Assembly (NCBI GenBank): GCA_963735455.1
Contig: CAVTKZ010000005.1
Location: 1-64,000 of the forward strand
Origin: Palsa-1033 sp963735455
GTDB lineage: Bacteria; Chloroflexota; Limnocylindria; Limnocylindrales; CSP1-4
Direction: 5' to 3'
DNA length: 64,000 bases
Shown here: in pieces, positions 52,609 through 62,009 of the stretch
How positions within the stretch are numbered: position 1 is the first letter of the stretch
Layout: each line of letters begins with the position of its first letter
The notes under the pieces: generated by a model
What the model was told of the DNA's origin: nothing
What the model saw: only the letters and a program-made list of their open reading frames with translations
Database searches by the model: none
Made by a program: the position numbers and the translations under genes

Positions 52609-52706
52609 TTACCGGACTATAGGGAGCCCGCTCTAGACCGGTCAATACGGCACGTTACCTATCCGCTCGTCGGCCTGGCCAGGGGTCCAGAAACGCAAAT
52701 GGTGCG

Positions 52707-55700
52707 TCAGATCTCGCTGAGCGGGGGCGCCGTTAGCCCTAGATCCTCCTTGAGGGCGGTCGCGTAGTGGCGGTATTGCTCCTCGGCCGCTGCATGTGAT
52801 CCGGTGAGTCGGTAGAGCCGGAGAAGCTGGCGCTCAATTGGCTCGAGTTCGGCTCAACATCCATCGCGCGTCGACACAGCTCGAATTCCTCGGTCAAACC
52901 TCGCGGCGAGCATGTCCTCGCGGACTGCTCCCTCGATGAGGGCGAGATAAGACGCATGGAGGTTGTCCCGGTAACCGGATGCCCATTCCTCGTATTCGAA
53001 ATCCAGAGCAAATCGTGCGGTATAGATTCGGCTGACGAGATCGACAGAGGCGCGGCTCGATGACTTTCTTGCCGTTTCGATTGCACGACGACAGGCTTCG
53101 GATTCGGAACTGATCAACTCTGCGTCGAGCCAGATCAGGTCCGTTTCGTGACGTAGATATCCAGGTGAGTGGTCGTCGACGTAGCGTGGCTCGAAGACCC
53201 GTCTGAGGAAGTAGACAGTCTGGTTCAGCGAATTGGATGCGGCCACTGGATCTTGATCAGGCCATAACGCGTCCACCACCTGATCTCGAGCCGCTGCCAT
53301 GCCGGGTCGAGTGATGAGATAGCACAGCAGGGCGAGGACTTTTCTTCGGATCATGTCTCCGCCAATCAATCGATTCCCGACCCGGACTGACACCCGGCCC
53401 AAGTCAGCAATCCGTGCGTGCTCGGCGACGCGCCGCGCGAGAGCCCGCCCTACAAGAGCGGTTCCTTTGGATTGTTTGGCGAACTCTCGCAGGCGTCGAA
53501 CATCATGTGCTTGCCCGACCAATTCGAGCAGCGAGGCCGCCCTTATCTTTGACCTTCGACCCCCATGCTCGATCGCCGTCCTCAGAGGTTGACGCCAACG
53601 TTCAGGGCGAGCCTGGGTCTCCTGGTCCATGATTGCCCGCGTGTACTCGGACTCGTCGAACGATAGATTCACGAAGAGCTCAGCCATGGTGGTGACCCAT
53701 GGACCTATCGCATCGCCGTATCGTCTGAGGACTGACTCCAGCTGCTGATCGCCTCCGAGGGCACCTAAGAGCAATTCCGCCTGCACTGACGCGCGTGCAG
53801 CACCCTGGTGCTCAGCGAGATTAAGTGCGGCACGGACCAGCTCGGATGAGTCTTCGTCCTCCGCGAGGACCGCCGCAAACGCCTGGAGAGTCATCACCCG
53901 CGCCTTGAAGGCTATGTCGCGATGCGGTCGGTCGACGTCGATTGACCCCAACCTTTGCCGCGCCACGCTATACGAGCCCCGTCGGATCTCGAGTTCCGCG
54001 AGCGTCGCCGGATACTGATCCCGAAGATCGCTTGGTAGGGAGTCTAGGGTCCCGACCGCCGCAAGAAGGTCCGCGGCGATTTGCGGGTCGCCATAAGCAA
54101 GAAGAATTGAGGCGGCCTCGATTCTCGCCTCGTTCTGTACCAATTCCGAGCTCATCTGTAGCGCGAGATCTATCTCTTGCTGAGCCCCGTCCATGTGATT
54201 CTCGTGGGCTAAGGCCCAAGCGAGCAACAGGCGAGCAGCGCCGATCTCGTGACTTGCCGAGCTCGCGCTTAACGCGGCGATCGCCGCTTCCGCGGCGCGT
54301 CCTGTACTTTCTGGATTGCCTTCAGCGCGCTCGACCTCTCCGATGTTGATCTGCGTGATCCCGAAGTAATGCAAGTCACCGCTCTGTCGGTGAACTTCCG
54401 ACATTTGTCGCAGGAGGACCAGCGGTGGCTCCAGGGGCCCGTCGACGGAAGCCCGCATGAGCTGAACCCAAGCGCGGCCAATCGCAACTAGTGGCTCGGA
54501 GCGGCCGAAGTTACTCAGCTCGTCGCCAACGGTGATTGCGTCTTCGATCTGGCCGACCTGGAAATAGACGGAAAGTAGGTTCGCGAGGGACTGGTCGAGC
54601 ATTGCGCTGGGACCGCTTGATCGTTGGGCTGCGACGGCCGACTCGGCCAGGCGGACGGCTTCCGCAGGGCGATCGCGGGCCAGTTCCATCCGGGACAGGA
54701 CGATGTCGAAGATCGGTCGCGTGCGGCCGTCGGGGAGGCGGTCGATGAACGATTCGGCGATCGCGAAGTCGCCGCCGGCCATGATCGAGGGCACGGACGC
54801 CTCGACCAGGCGATGGAGATCGTCGATGTCGCCGGCCTCGGCGAAGTGATGGGCGGCCAGGCGCCAATCCGCCGCCTCAGCGTGGCGGGCGATGAGTCGG
54901 TGCAGCCGGACGACCTCCTCATCGCCGAAGTCCCGACGCAGCCGGGCTTCGAGGAATTCCTGGACGAGAGGGTGATACCGACGACCACCCCCATGCGTAT
55001 CGGAGCGGCGGCTCAGGAGGCCGAGGCGCTCGGACTCCGCGACTTGCCGGCCGGCTTCCAGATCGTCGATCTCGGAGATCACCGCAGCCAGCTTTGGGAA
55101 GACCGATTGGAGCAGTGAAGTGCGCATCAGGAAGAGCTGAAGCGCGGCGTCGAGATCGCCGACGACCTCTTCGGCCAGGTAGTCGTGCAGGTCCCCCGCG
55201 GCGCCGGTCAGTCCCGAAATGAATTCCCGGGTCTCGGCCGATGAGCGATTCCGGAGCGCCGACTGGACGAGTTGAAGGCATGCTGCCCAACCATCGGTGT
55301 GCCGGGCGACATCGGCGAGCAGGTCCTGGTCAAGGTTCCGACCGTAGGTCTCGCGGAAGAGTCGGTCAGATTCGGTTTGGTCGAAGCGCAGGTCATCGGT
55401 CCGCAGCTCGGCGACGGATCCGGTCGAGCGCAGCTTGGCCAAGGCCAGGCTCGGTTGTCGTCGGCCGGCGAAGACGATCGTCAGGCGATCCGGGGCGTGG
55501 CTGACAAAGTCATTCAGGATCTCGCGGATCTCGGCAACGTCGTCGATCTGGTGGTAGTCGTCGAGAATCAGGAGCGCCCCGCCACTGGGTGTGAACGCTC
55601 CAAAGTCGGCCACGAGCCCGGCAACGATGGCCTCACGAGTCGGGGCCTCTTGGCCGCCGGGACGATCGAGGAGGCGCGCCGTCTCCATCCCGAATTCGGG

Positions 55701-56204
55701 ATCGACCTCTCGTCCAGCTGCAATCAGATACCTGACCAGGCTCAGCCAGCTCCGGTCGTTCTCGTCGATCCGGTACCACAGGACGCGGCGTCGGGTGCGT
55801 CGAGAGAAGTCGGCCAGCAGCGTGGTCTTGCCGTAGCCGGCCTCGGCGGTGACCAGGATCACCTTCGACTCGGCCTGGGAAGTCAGCCAGTCGAGCAACC
55901 GGTCGCGCTGGAGGGTTTCGGCCCGCAGCGCCGGACGCTGGACTTTCGCCGCCTGAAGCGGGAATTCCGACACACCTTCCCCCGACCGATCCGGTGGGGA
56001 AGCCGGAGACGTCCGCCCCGGACCGACTGGAACCGGGACTTGTCCGCTGGACGGCGGTTGGGCTGCCCGGTGAGTGCCGAACGATAGGGACGCCGACGTG
56101 CGCCTGTCAACGTACGGGAAGCTGGCCTCGGCACTGCTCGACGCGGCCGAGCGGCGGGGCTGCTCGCTGCGGGTCTCGTCGCGTGGAAGGGCCATGACGG
56201 CCAT
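52707..56204 (-). CDS. SARP/MalT-like ATPase transcriptional regulator (two compensating frameshifts)
   Basis: 1165 codons from ATG 56204; GTG 55973 would remove a disordered 77-residue N-terminus. The STAND-type NTPase (Walker A VTAEAGYGKTTLLADF; ALLILDDYHQIDD) is followed by a long TPR-like region, a trans-reg-C DNA-binding domain near residues 960-1020 (MIRRKVLALLCYLITRPGMA; RDQVVDALWPDQDP) and a BTAD domain. Near 52883 one extra base and near 52834 one missing base disrupt the BTAD. Read across both, the protein goes DRGIELCRRAMDVEPNSSQL ERQLLRLYRL (two pieces) and ends at TGA 52709-52707, in the original frame. The apparent stop at 52854 is therefore probably false. Confidence 0.84.
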
Positions 56205-56243
56205 GGTGGCCGGCGCTCCTCACCGGCCGATTAGCTGCGCGCG

Positions 56244-56447
56244 TCAGCCCTCGTATTCGAAGCCGATCTTGACCTCAACCCGGTATTCGACGATCTCGCC
56301 GTTCTCGACGACAGCAGTCGACTTCACGACGTCGACGGTCTGGATGTTACGCACCGTCTTGGAGGCCGTGGCGACCGCCTGGCGGGCGGCGTCGCTCCAC
56401 GAGCGCGGACTGGTCCCGACCATTTCCCGAATGATGATCACGCCCAT
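56244..56447 (-). CDS. Dodecin, flavin-binding protein
   Basis: 67 residues from ATG 56447, with AGGAG eight bases upstream. Dodecin forms hollow dodecamers that store flavins (riboflavin or FMN) and sometimes CoA. The family sequence is clear: EMVGTSPRSWSDAARQAV, ATASKTVRNIQTVDVVKSTA, VENGEIVEYRVEVKIGFEYE. The usual flavin-stacking Trp (WVEV in many dodecins) is replaced by Thr-Val-Asp-Val, so binding may differ. TAGACT at 56481-56486 is a candidate -10. Confidence 0.92.
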   Translation of the reverse strand: MGVIIIREMVGTSPRSWSDAARQAVATASKTVRNIQTVDVVKSTAVVENGEIVEYRVEVKIGFEYEG

Positions 56448-56552
56448 GGGTGGTTCTCCTCCGGCCATGCCAACCCTGCCAGTCTAGTCGCGGGAATCGA
56501 GAAGCCGGCCTCCACGACCGGCTCCTCTGGAGTTCGATGGATAGATGATCGA

Positions 56553-56861
56553 TCAGACCGGGCTGGCGCTGCTCACTTCGCGGGCGGCTTGCACCTTGTC
56601 ATAGCACGAGCTGCAGTAGATCGGCCGGTCGTTGCGTGGGGCAAACGGTACGATCGCCTGGCCACCGCAGGTGCCGCACACCGCTGCGTGGAACTCGCGT
56701 GGCCCTCCGATCACGCGCGCCCGTTTGGCGGCGGCCCGACATGACAGGCAGCGTTGGGGATCGTTCAGCAATCCCTTGGACTGGAAGAAGGTCTGCTCGC
56801 CGGCGGAGAAGATGAACTCCTCCGAGCAGTCGCGGCAGACAAGCGTACGGTCCTGTAACAC
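56553..56861 (-). CDS. Zinc-ribbon domain protein
   Basis: 102 residues from GTG 56861, preceded by GGAGGG. Two zinc-binding regions: LVCRDCSEEFIFSAGEQTFF with DPQRCLSCR (probable zinc-ribbon, CxxC-x-CxxC), and VCGTCGGQAIVPF with YCSSCYDKVQ. The first matches the zf-trcl-type N-terminal domain, the second the CxxC-CxxC zinc-ribbon pattern common in small Chloroflexi and Patescibacteria proteins. A nucleic-acid-binding role is plausible, but no function is known. Confidence 0.85.
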   Translation of the reverse strand: MLQDRTLVCRDCSEEFIFSAGEQTFFQSKGLLNDPQRCLSCRAAAKRARVIGGPREFHAAVCGTCGGQAIVPFAPRNDRPIYCSSCYDKVQAAREVSSASPV

Positions 56862-57109
56862 CCTGATCCTGGCCCTCCTACGCCATGAGCGAGGGATGAA
56901 CTGAGAGCCCGTCCTGGGGGTTGGACGGACGACGGATCGGGCGTTGTCGCGCGCTCGGTTCGCGACCGGCCTGCTGGGGGTCGGACTCTTAGAACCGGGA
57001 CAATACGCGTCTCGTCAAGAGACGACCAGCCTCGAATCTCGGAGACGCGCACGACCTCCCGCACGAGACTCGCAGCGAATCGCGAGCGCCGGGTGGTGAC
57101 AGGGTGCAA

Positions 57110-57131
57110 AACGGTGCCAGCGCGCACCGTT
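57110..57131 (-). terminator. Intrinsic-type terminator after dnaB
   Basis: AACGGTGC/GCACCGTT stem (8 bp, 6-base loop) 15 bases after the dnaB stop codon, running into TTTT on the minus strand. Further on, CGTCTC/GAGACG (57008-57024) forms another short hairpin. Confidence 0.6.
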
Positions 57132-57146
57132 CTGGGTACCTGATTC

Positions 57147-58499
57147 CTAGTCGGCGACGGTCGCGTAACGCTCGCCGGCGTAGCTCACGAAGCGTGTCTG
57201 GGTCTTCTTGAACCAGAGCTTGATCTCGCCGGTAGGCCCGTTGCGGTGCTTGGCCAGCTTGAGGTTGATCACCTCGCCGTCGGCTTCCTGGTCCTCGCCG
57301 GCCCGATCCTTCTCGCGCCACAGGAACATCACCAGGTCAGCGTCCTGCTCGATCGCACCCGACTCGCGCAGGTCCGACAGGCGCGGCTCGCGGGACTCGC
57401 GCATCTCCGGCTGGCGCGACAGCTGGGACAGGGCGATGACCGGCACCGACAGCTCGCGGGCCAGGGCCTTGAGCCCGCGCGAGATCTCGGACACCTCCTG
57501 GACCCGGTTTGCATCGCGGTTCTGGGTGGTCGCCTGCATCAGCTGGAGGTAGTCGACGACGATCAGGTCCAGGCCGGCCTCAGCCTGCAGCCGGCGGGCC
57601 TTGGTCCGGAGCTCCATGGCGCTGATGTTCGGCGTGTCATCGATGTAGATCGGGGCGGCCGACAGCGAGTTCATCGCCGGCGCGATCCGGGCGAAGTCCA
57701 TTTCCTCCAGGAAGCCGCTGCGCAGGCGCTGCGAGTCGATGTTGGCGACGCTCGAGAGGAGCCGCAGGACCAGCTGCTCCTTGCTCATCTCGAGGCTGAA
57801 CACGCCCACGCTCCGGCCGTCCCGGACGGCGGCATGCTCGGCAATGTTCAAGGCGAAGCTCGTCTTGCCCACGCTCGGCCGGGCGGCCAGCACGACCAGG
57901 TCACTCTTCTGGAGCCCGGTGGTCAGGGCGTCGAGGTCGGCGAAGCCGGTCCGCACGCCGCTGATCTCGCCCCGGTGGGCGTGGAGATAGTCAAGCCGGT
58001 CGTAGGCGTCGTGGAGGAGTGAGTTGAGCTTGCTGAAGCCGGTTTCGATCCGGCGCTGGCTGACGCTGAACAGCTCGCTCTCGGCCCGATCGATCGCCTC
58101 CTGGATCTCGGCCGGATCCTCGTAACCGATCCCGGCGATCTTGCCGGCGGCGGCGATCAGGTTACGCAGGACGGCCTTGCGTTCGACGATCCGCGCGTAC
58201 TGGACGGCATGGACCGCGGTTGGCGTCTGGTTCGAGAGGCTGGCCAGGTACGACCGGCCGCCGATCGGATCGAGCTGCTCCTTGCGTTCGAGGGCCTCGG
58301 CAACCGTCACGATGTCGACCGGCTCGCGTCGCTCGAACAGGTCCAGCATCGCCGTGTAGATCGTTCCGTTGGCCTGCCGGTAGAAGTCGTCCGCGCGCAG
58401 GAACTCGGCGATCTCGACGATCGCGTCCCGGTCGATCAGGATCGAGCCGAGCACGGACTGCTCGGCTTCGAGGCTTTGCGGCGGCAGTCGGTCGATCAA
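57147..58499 (-). CDS. dnaB: Replicative DNA helicase DnaB
   Basis: 450 residues from TTG 58499. Hexameric 5'-3' helicase of the replication fork. N-terminal primase-interacting domain (PPQSLEAEQSVLGSILIDRD; TPTAVHAVQYARIVERK), then the RecA-like domain with Walker A ARPSVGKTSFALNIAEHAA, Walker B LDLIVVDYLQLM, and ALSQLSRQPEMRESREPRLS DLRESGAIEQDADLV (two pieces). Length and motifs are standard and no intein is present. dnaB is on the strand opposite rplI, its usual partner gene, with lexA and ykvA between. Confidence 0.96.
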   Translation of the reverse strand: MIDRLPPQSLEAEQSVLGSILIDRDAIVEIAEFLRADDFYRQANGTIYTAMLDLFERREPVDIVTVAEALERKEQLDPIGGRSYLASLSNQTPTAVHAVQYARIVERKAVLRNLIAAAGKIAGIGYEDPAEIQEAIDRAESELFSVSQRRIETGFSKLNSLLHDAYDRLDYLHAHRGEISGVRTGFADLDALTTGLQKSDLVVLAARPSVGKTSFALNIAEHAAVRDGRSVGVFSLEMSKEQLVLRLLSSVANIDSQRLRSGFLEEMDFARIAPAMNSLSAAPIYIDDTPNISAMELRTKARRLQAEAGLDLIVVDYLQLMQATTQNRDANRVQEVSEISRGLKALARELSVPVIALSQLSRQPEMRESREPRLSDLRESGAIEQDADLVMFLWREKDRAGEDQEADGEVINLKLAKHRNGPTGEIKLWFKKTQTRFVSYAGERYATVAD

Positions 58500-58708
58500 G
58501 GCGCACCCAGATTGCGGGAGGGCCGTGACAGCTTGGGCGTCACGGTTTGGCCGGCGAGGAAGGCCCTATGGTCGTCCGGGAGGCGACCGATCCGATCAAC
58601 GAATCGCCTGGCCGGACCGTGCGTCGTCCACCAAAGCGGAGCGCTGGTTGACAGGATGTGGATGGCGCTGTGGACGACTTCCCGCCCGGGTGCCCGAGTT
58701 GCGACGCC

Positions 58709-59359
58709 TCAGTCGAGGCGGCGGATCACCCCGATGAGCTTGCCCTGGATCAGGACGTTGTCGTAGAACATCGGCGCGTATTCCTGGTTCGCCGGCTGAA
58801 GGCGGATCCGGCCCGACTCCTTGAAGAACCGCTTGAGGGTCACCGCGTTCTCTTCGACTTGCGCGACCACGATGTCGCCATTGCGCGCCGTTGACTGCGG
58901 CCGGATCACGACGAAGTCGCCGTCGGCGATGTGGGCGTCGATCATCGAATCGCCACGGACGCGCAGGACGTAGGCATCGCCGCTCGGGGCGAGCATCTCC
59001 GGGACGGCCATCGTCTCGTCGGCGCGCTGGTACGCCTCGATCGGGCCGCCGGCCGCGATCTCACCGATGATCGGCAGGAGGTGCGACTCGGTGGCGGCGC
59101 TCTGGGGGGTCAGCTCGCTCGACAGGCCAAGTTGCAGAGCTGCGGTCGGCGTCAGGCGAATCGACCTAGCCTGTCCGGCCCCGCGCTCCAGGTAGCCCTC
59201 GCGCTCGAGGATCTGGAGGTGGTGGTGGACCGCCGATGTCGAGGCCAGGTTCACGGCCAGGGCGATCTCACGGACGGACGGCGGCACGCCGCGTGCCCGC
59301 AGCGTTGCGGCGATGTAGTCGATGATCTTGAGCTTGCGTTCCGCGTCGTGCTTGGTCAT
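58709..59359 (-). CDS. lexA: SOS repressor LexA
   Basis: 216 residues from ATG 59359, chosen because GGAGG lies 5 bases upstream and the mapped promoter starts transcription close to the earlier ATG at 59374. N-terminal winged helix (VPPSVREIALAVNLASTSAV), Ala103-Gly104 self-cleavage site (IGEIAAGGPIEAYQ), catalytic Ser138 (VRGDSMID) and Lys176 (AVTLKRF). All are intact, so it should be cleaved upon RecA activation. Its promoter carries its own operator. Confidence 0.96.
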   Translation of the reverse strand: MTKHDAERKLKIIDYIAATLRARGVPPSVREIALAVNLASTSAVHHHLQILEREGYLERGAGQARSIRLTPTAALQLGLSSELTPQSAATESHLLPIIGEIAAGGPIEAYQRADETMAVPEMLAPSGDAYVLRVRGDSMIDAHIADGDFVVIRPQSTARNGDIVVAQVEENAVTLKRFFKESGRIRLQPANQEYAPMFYDNVLIQGKLIGVIRRLD

Positions 59360-59379
59360 CCGACCTCCGTTCATTGAGC

Positions 59380-59408
59380 ACGGTACAGAACGGACGTTCG
59401 ATTGTCAA
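59380..59408 (-). promoter_or_regulatory. lexA promoter with SOS box in the spacer
   Basis: On the minus strand: -35 TTGACA (59403-59408), 17-base spacer, -10 TACCGT (59380-59385). The spacer holds the perfect Gram-positive-type LexA box CGAACGTCCGTTC (GAAC-N4-GTTC at 59388-59399). Binding there would block RNA polymerase, giving classical autorepression. The divergent YkvA gene promoter lies about 55 bases away. Confidence 0.88.
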
Positions 59409-59463
59409 CCCGGTTTCGGCGTGATTCGGGGGCACCATTCCTGGGTGGGTGACCGAGCCAGGT

Positions 59464-59491
59464 TTGCCTCGTCGAGCGCCGCTGGTAGACT
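59464..59491 (+). promoter_or_regulatory. Promoter of the YkvA-rplI unit
   Basis: TTGCCT (59464-59469), 16-base spacer and TAGACT (59486-59491), 70 bases before the ATG at 59562. Reasonable match, not overlapping the LexA box. Confidence 0.5.
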
Positions 59492-59561
59492 GCGCTGTCC
59501 CGGAACCGGTGGGCCGCCAGGCCACCGTTCCGTCCGATCGACCTGGGAGGCACAGGCAGGC

Positions 59562-60074
59562 ATGGCACGCAAGCAGGGCAAGGGACGAGGCTCCGGCTCC
59601 GGCCGGGCGCTGGGTCGCGTGCTGAGCATGACCGCCTTCCTGCCGGTTGCCAGCCGGGCCCCGATCTACGCCCGCCTCATCTGGGCATTGCTCCGTGATG
59701 AGCGGACGCCGATGACCCGCAAGGTCCTCCTCGGCGGCGCGCTGGGCTACCTGATCCTGCCGGCCGACCTGGTCCCAGATCGCATCCCGCTGATCGGCGG
59801 TCTCGATGACCTGGTCGTGGTGGTCCTGGCGGTGGACCTGTTCCTCGACGGTGTCCCCAGCGAAGTCCTCGTCGAGAAGCTCGACGAGCTGGGCATTGAG
59901 CGCGGTGCTTTCGATCGGGACGTCGCCCAAATTCGACGATTGATGCCGGCCCCGATCCGGCGGGCGATTCGCCGGGTCCCGCAGGCCATCGGCATGGGTG
60001 CCGACGCCCTGCGTTCGACCGGAATCGGACCGCGGGTCCGGGAATGGATCTCCAAGGAGGGTTCGCTCGCGTGA
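59562..60074 (+). CDS. YkvA-family (DUF1232) membrane protein
   Basis: 170 residues from ATG 59562 with GGGAGG upstream; the longer open frame starting at 59322 overlaps the lexA promoter and is not expected to be coding. The DUF1232 motif is clear: LGGALGYLILPADLVPDRIP LIGGLDDLVVVVLAV (two pieces), with one or two membrane segments. A basic Gly/Ser-rich N-terminus precedes it. Function unknown. The stop overlaps the rplI start (GTGA). Confidence 0.88.
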   Translation: MARKQGKGRGSGSGRALGRVLSMTAFLPVASRAPIYARLIWALLRDERTPMTRKVLLGGALGYLILPADLVPDRIPLIGGLDDLVVVVLAVDLFLDGVPSEVLVEKLDELGIERGAFDRDVAQIRRLMPAPIRRAIRRVPQAIGMGADALRSTGIGPRVREWISKEGSLA

Positions 60075-60517
60075 AGGTCATCCTGACGGCCGATGTCGCC
60101 GCGCTCGGCAAGAGTGGCGAGATGAAGGCGGTGGCCGACGGCTACGCGCTCAACTTCCTGATCCCGCAGAAGCTGGCCGTACCCGCCGCCGGTGGCGCCT
60201 ATCGCGCCTGGCAGCACGACATCGCCAGCCGCGAGGACAAGCGCAAGCGCGAGCGCGAGGAAGCCGAGATCAACGCCAACCGGATCGGCGGGACCACCCT
60301 GACGATGGGCGTCAAGGTCGGTGACGGCGGCAAGCTATACGGCTCGATCACGGCCAAGGACATCGCCGACGCGCTCGCTCGGCGGGGGATCGACGTCGAT
60401 CGCCACAAGATCGACCTTGAGGAGCCGCTCAGGTCGCTAGGCACCTACAAGGTCGCGATCCGGGTCCTGGCCGGGATGACTCCCGAAGTCACCGTGGTGG
60501 TCGAACCGAAGGGTTAA
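60071..60517 (+). CDS. rplI: 50S ribosomal protein bL9
   Basis: 148 residues from GTG 60071, the standard bL9 length. N-terminal rRNA-binding domain (VKVILTADVAALGKSGEMKA, YALNFLIPQKLAVPA), long connecting helix (ASREDKRKREREEAEINANR) and C-terminal domain (KLYGSITAKDIADAL; LGTYKVAIRVLAGMTPEVTV). AAGGAGG sits 10 bases upstream inside ykvA. GGCCCG/CGGGCC (60524-60538) may be a weak terminator after the stop. Confidence 0.97.
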   Translation: MKVILTADVAALGKSGEMKAVADGYALNFLIPQKLAVPAAGGAYRAWQHDIASREDKRKREREEAEINANRIGGTTLTMGVKVGDGGKLYGSITAKDIADALARRGIDVDRHKIDLEEPLRSLGTYKVAIRVLAGMTPEVTVVVEPKG

Positions 60518-60566
60518 GCCTGCGGCCCGCGGCGGGCCCCTTGGCCGGGTGGCGCATCATCGCCCG

Positions 60567-61817
60567 GTGACCGAGCGGACGATCCTGCACGTCGATCTCG
60601 ACGCCTTCTTCGCGGCCGTCGAGCAGCGCGACCGACCCGAGTTGCGCGGCCGACCGGTGGTCGTCGGGGGCGGGACGCCCGACCAGCGCGGCGTGGTCTC
60701 GGCCGCCAGCTACGAGGCCCGCCGCTACGGGATCCACTCGGCGATGCCCCTGCGGACCGCCGGCGCACTGTGTCCCGACGCGGTCTTCCTGCCGGTTGAC
60801 GGACGCAAGTACCAGGCTGTCAGCCGCGAGGTGATGACGATCCTGCGCCGCTACACCCCGCTCGTCGAGCCGATCTCGATCGACGAAGCGTTCCTCGACG
60901 TGACCGCCTCGCGGGCCCTCTTTGGCGACGGGCCGCAGATCGGCCGGGCGATCCGGGCAGCGATCCTGGCCGAGGTGCAGCTGACCGCGTCGGTCGGTGT
61001 CGCGAGCACGAAGCTCGTGGCCAAGATCGCCTCGGACCTGCGCAAGCCGGATGCCCTGGTCGTGGTCGAGCCGGGCTCCGAGGCGATCTTCCTGGCGCCG
61101 CTCCCGATCCAGCGCCTGTGGGGCGTCGGTGAACGGACTGCCGCCGCGTTGGCCGAGCTCGGGGTCACCACGATGGGCCAGCTGGCCGGCCTGCCGGCGG
61201 ACCTCCTCGTCCGCCGTTTCGGACGCCACGGCGCGACCCTGGCCGATCGAGCCCGAGGCATCGATGACGACCCGGTAGGAGACGGCGCGGCGGTCAAGTC
61301 GATCTCCCACGAGCACACGTTTGACGTCGATACGAATGACCCGGCCCTGATCGACAAGACGCTCCTGGCGATGGCCGACGGGGTGGCCAGCCGGCTGCGT
61401 TCGGCCGGGCTGCGCGCCGCGACCGTCCATGTCAAGGTCCGCGACTCAGCCTTCCGGACGATCACCCGTCAGCGGACCCTGGTCGAGCCGACCGATCTCG
61501 CCGAGCCGATCTGGAAGACTGCCCTCGAGCTGGCCCGGCCGGAGCTGCGCGGGATCCATGTCCGCCTGCTGGGCGTCGGCACGTCGGGCTTCGCCGACCG
61601 TGAGCAGCTGACCCTCTTCGAGGAGGAGGCCGCGGGCGAGGGCGGCCGGCGACGGAAGGCGACCGAGGCCGCCGATGCCGTCCGCCGGCGCTTTGGCGAT
61701 CGGGCCGTCACTCGGGCCCGGCTGCTCGGGTCCGGCCTGCCGGCACCGTTCGAGCGCGACCCGATGAAGCCAATCGAACGACGGACGGGGATGAACGACG
61801 CCAACCCCGAGCGCTGA
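60567..61817 (+). CDS. dinB: DNA polymerase IV (Y family)
   Basis: 416 residues from GTG 60567 (GTG 60549 adds six residues). Translesion polymerase. Catalytic residues: ILHVDLDAFFAAVEQR, the steric-gate region after it, and EPISIDEAFLDVT with the acidic pair. SVGVASTKLVAKIASDLRKP and GVGERTAAALAELGVTTMGQ (HhH) follow. A beta-clamp motif QLTLF is at residues 347-351, internal to the C-terminus rather than at its end, followed by 65 hydrophilic residues. No SOS box was found before it, but one precedes the next gene. Confidence 0.95.
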   Translation: MTERTILHVDLDAFFAAVEQRDRPELRGRPVVVGGGTPDQRGVVSAASYEARRYGIHSAMPLRTAGALCPDAVFLPVDGRKYQAVSREVMTILRRYTPLVEPISIDEAFLDVTASRALFGDGPQIGRAIRAAILAEVQLTASVGVASTKLVAKIASDLRKPDALVVVEPGSEAIFLAPLPIQRLWGVGERTAAALAELGVTTMGQLAGLPADLLVRRFGRHGATLADRARGIDDDPVGDGAAVKSISHEHTFDVDTNDPALIDKTLLAMADGVASRLRSAGLRAATVHVKVRDSAFRTITRQRTLVEPTDLAEPIWKTALELARPELRGIHVRLLGVGTSGFADREQLTLFEEEAAGEGGRRRKATEAADAVRRRFGDRAVTRARLLGSGLPAPFERDPMKPIERRTGMNDANPER

Positions 61818-61900
61818 GCGCCGGCTCAACTGCCCGCAGCTGCCGCAACGGCTGTGTCAGCCAAGCTGTCACAGGAGCGGCCAATTCTTCGCATAGCCTC

Positions 61901-61930
61901 TTGACATCGAACACTTGTTCGATCTAGTCT
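61901..61930 (+). promoter_or_regulatory. SOS-box promoter of the DUF6504-like gene
   Basis: -35 TTGACA (61901-61906), an 18-base spacer and -10 TAGTCT (61925-61930). The spacer contains CGAACACTTGTTCG, a LexA box (GAAC-N4-GTTC at 61909-61920) flanked by one more paired base on each side. Same layout as the lexA promoter. Confidence 0.85.
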
Positions 61931-62009
61931 CGAGCCATACCGAACACCCGTTCTGGACGCGAAGACAGGTTTGGGCCCGCCTCAAGGGGTCCGGGAAAGG
62001 AGTGGACCA

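Larger units (their letters stand above)
52233..52706. other. Gene-poor 474-base stretch upstream of the HD-GYP gene
   Basis: The only stretch over 300 bases without a confident gene. On the minus strand it holds AAGGAGGAG (52447-52455), seven bases before a GTG that opens only a 10-codon frame, an inverted repeat ACCGAC/GTCGGT (about 52485-52511), CGTGT/ACACG near 52468, and a strong hairpin at 52583-52608. Composition is less GC-rich than average. It looks like a structured 5' leader for the HD-GYP gene but matches no riboswitch I know. Confidence 0.4.

Noticed and set aside
52440..52620. Possible c-di-GMP (GEMM) or other known riboswitch before the HD-GYP gene
   Set aside because: The hairpins do not fit the conserved GEMM core, and no other known aptamer core was recognised.
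52854..52856. TGA at 52854 as the true end of the SARP regulator
   Set aside because: Both flanking segments continue the BTAD domain, and two nearby compensating indels restore the frame.
59322..59561. Extension of the YkvA gene upstream of 59562
   Set aside because: It would overlap the lexA promoter and lexA start; the ATG at 59562 has a good ribosome site and a promoter 70 bases upstream.
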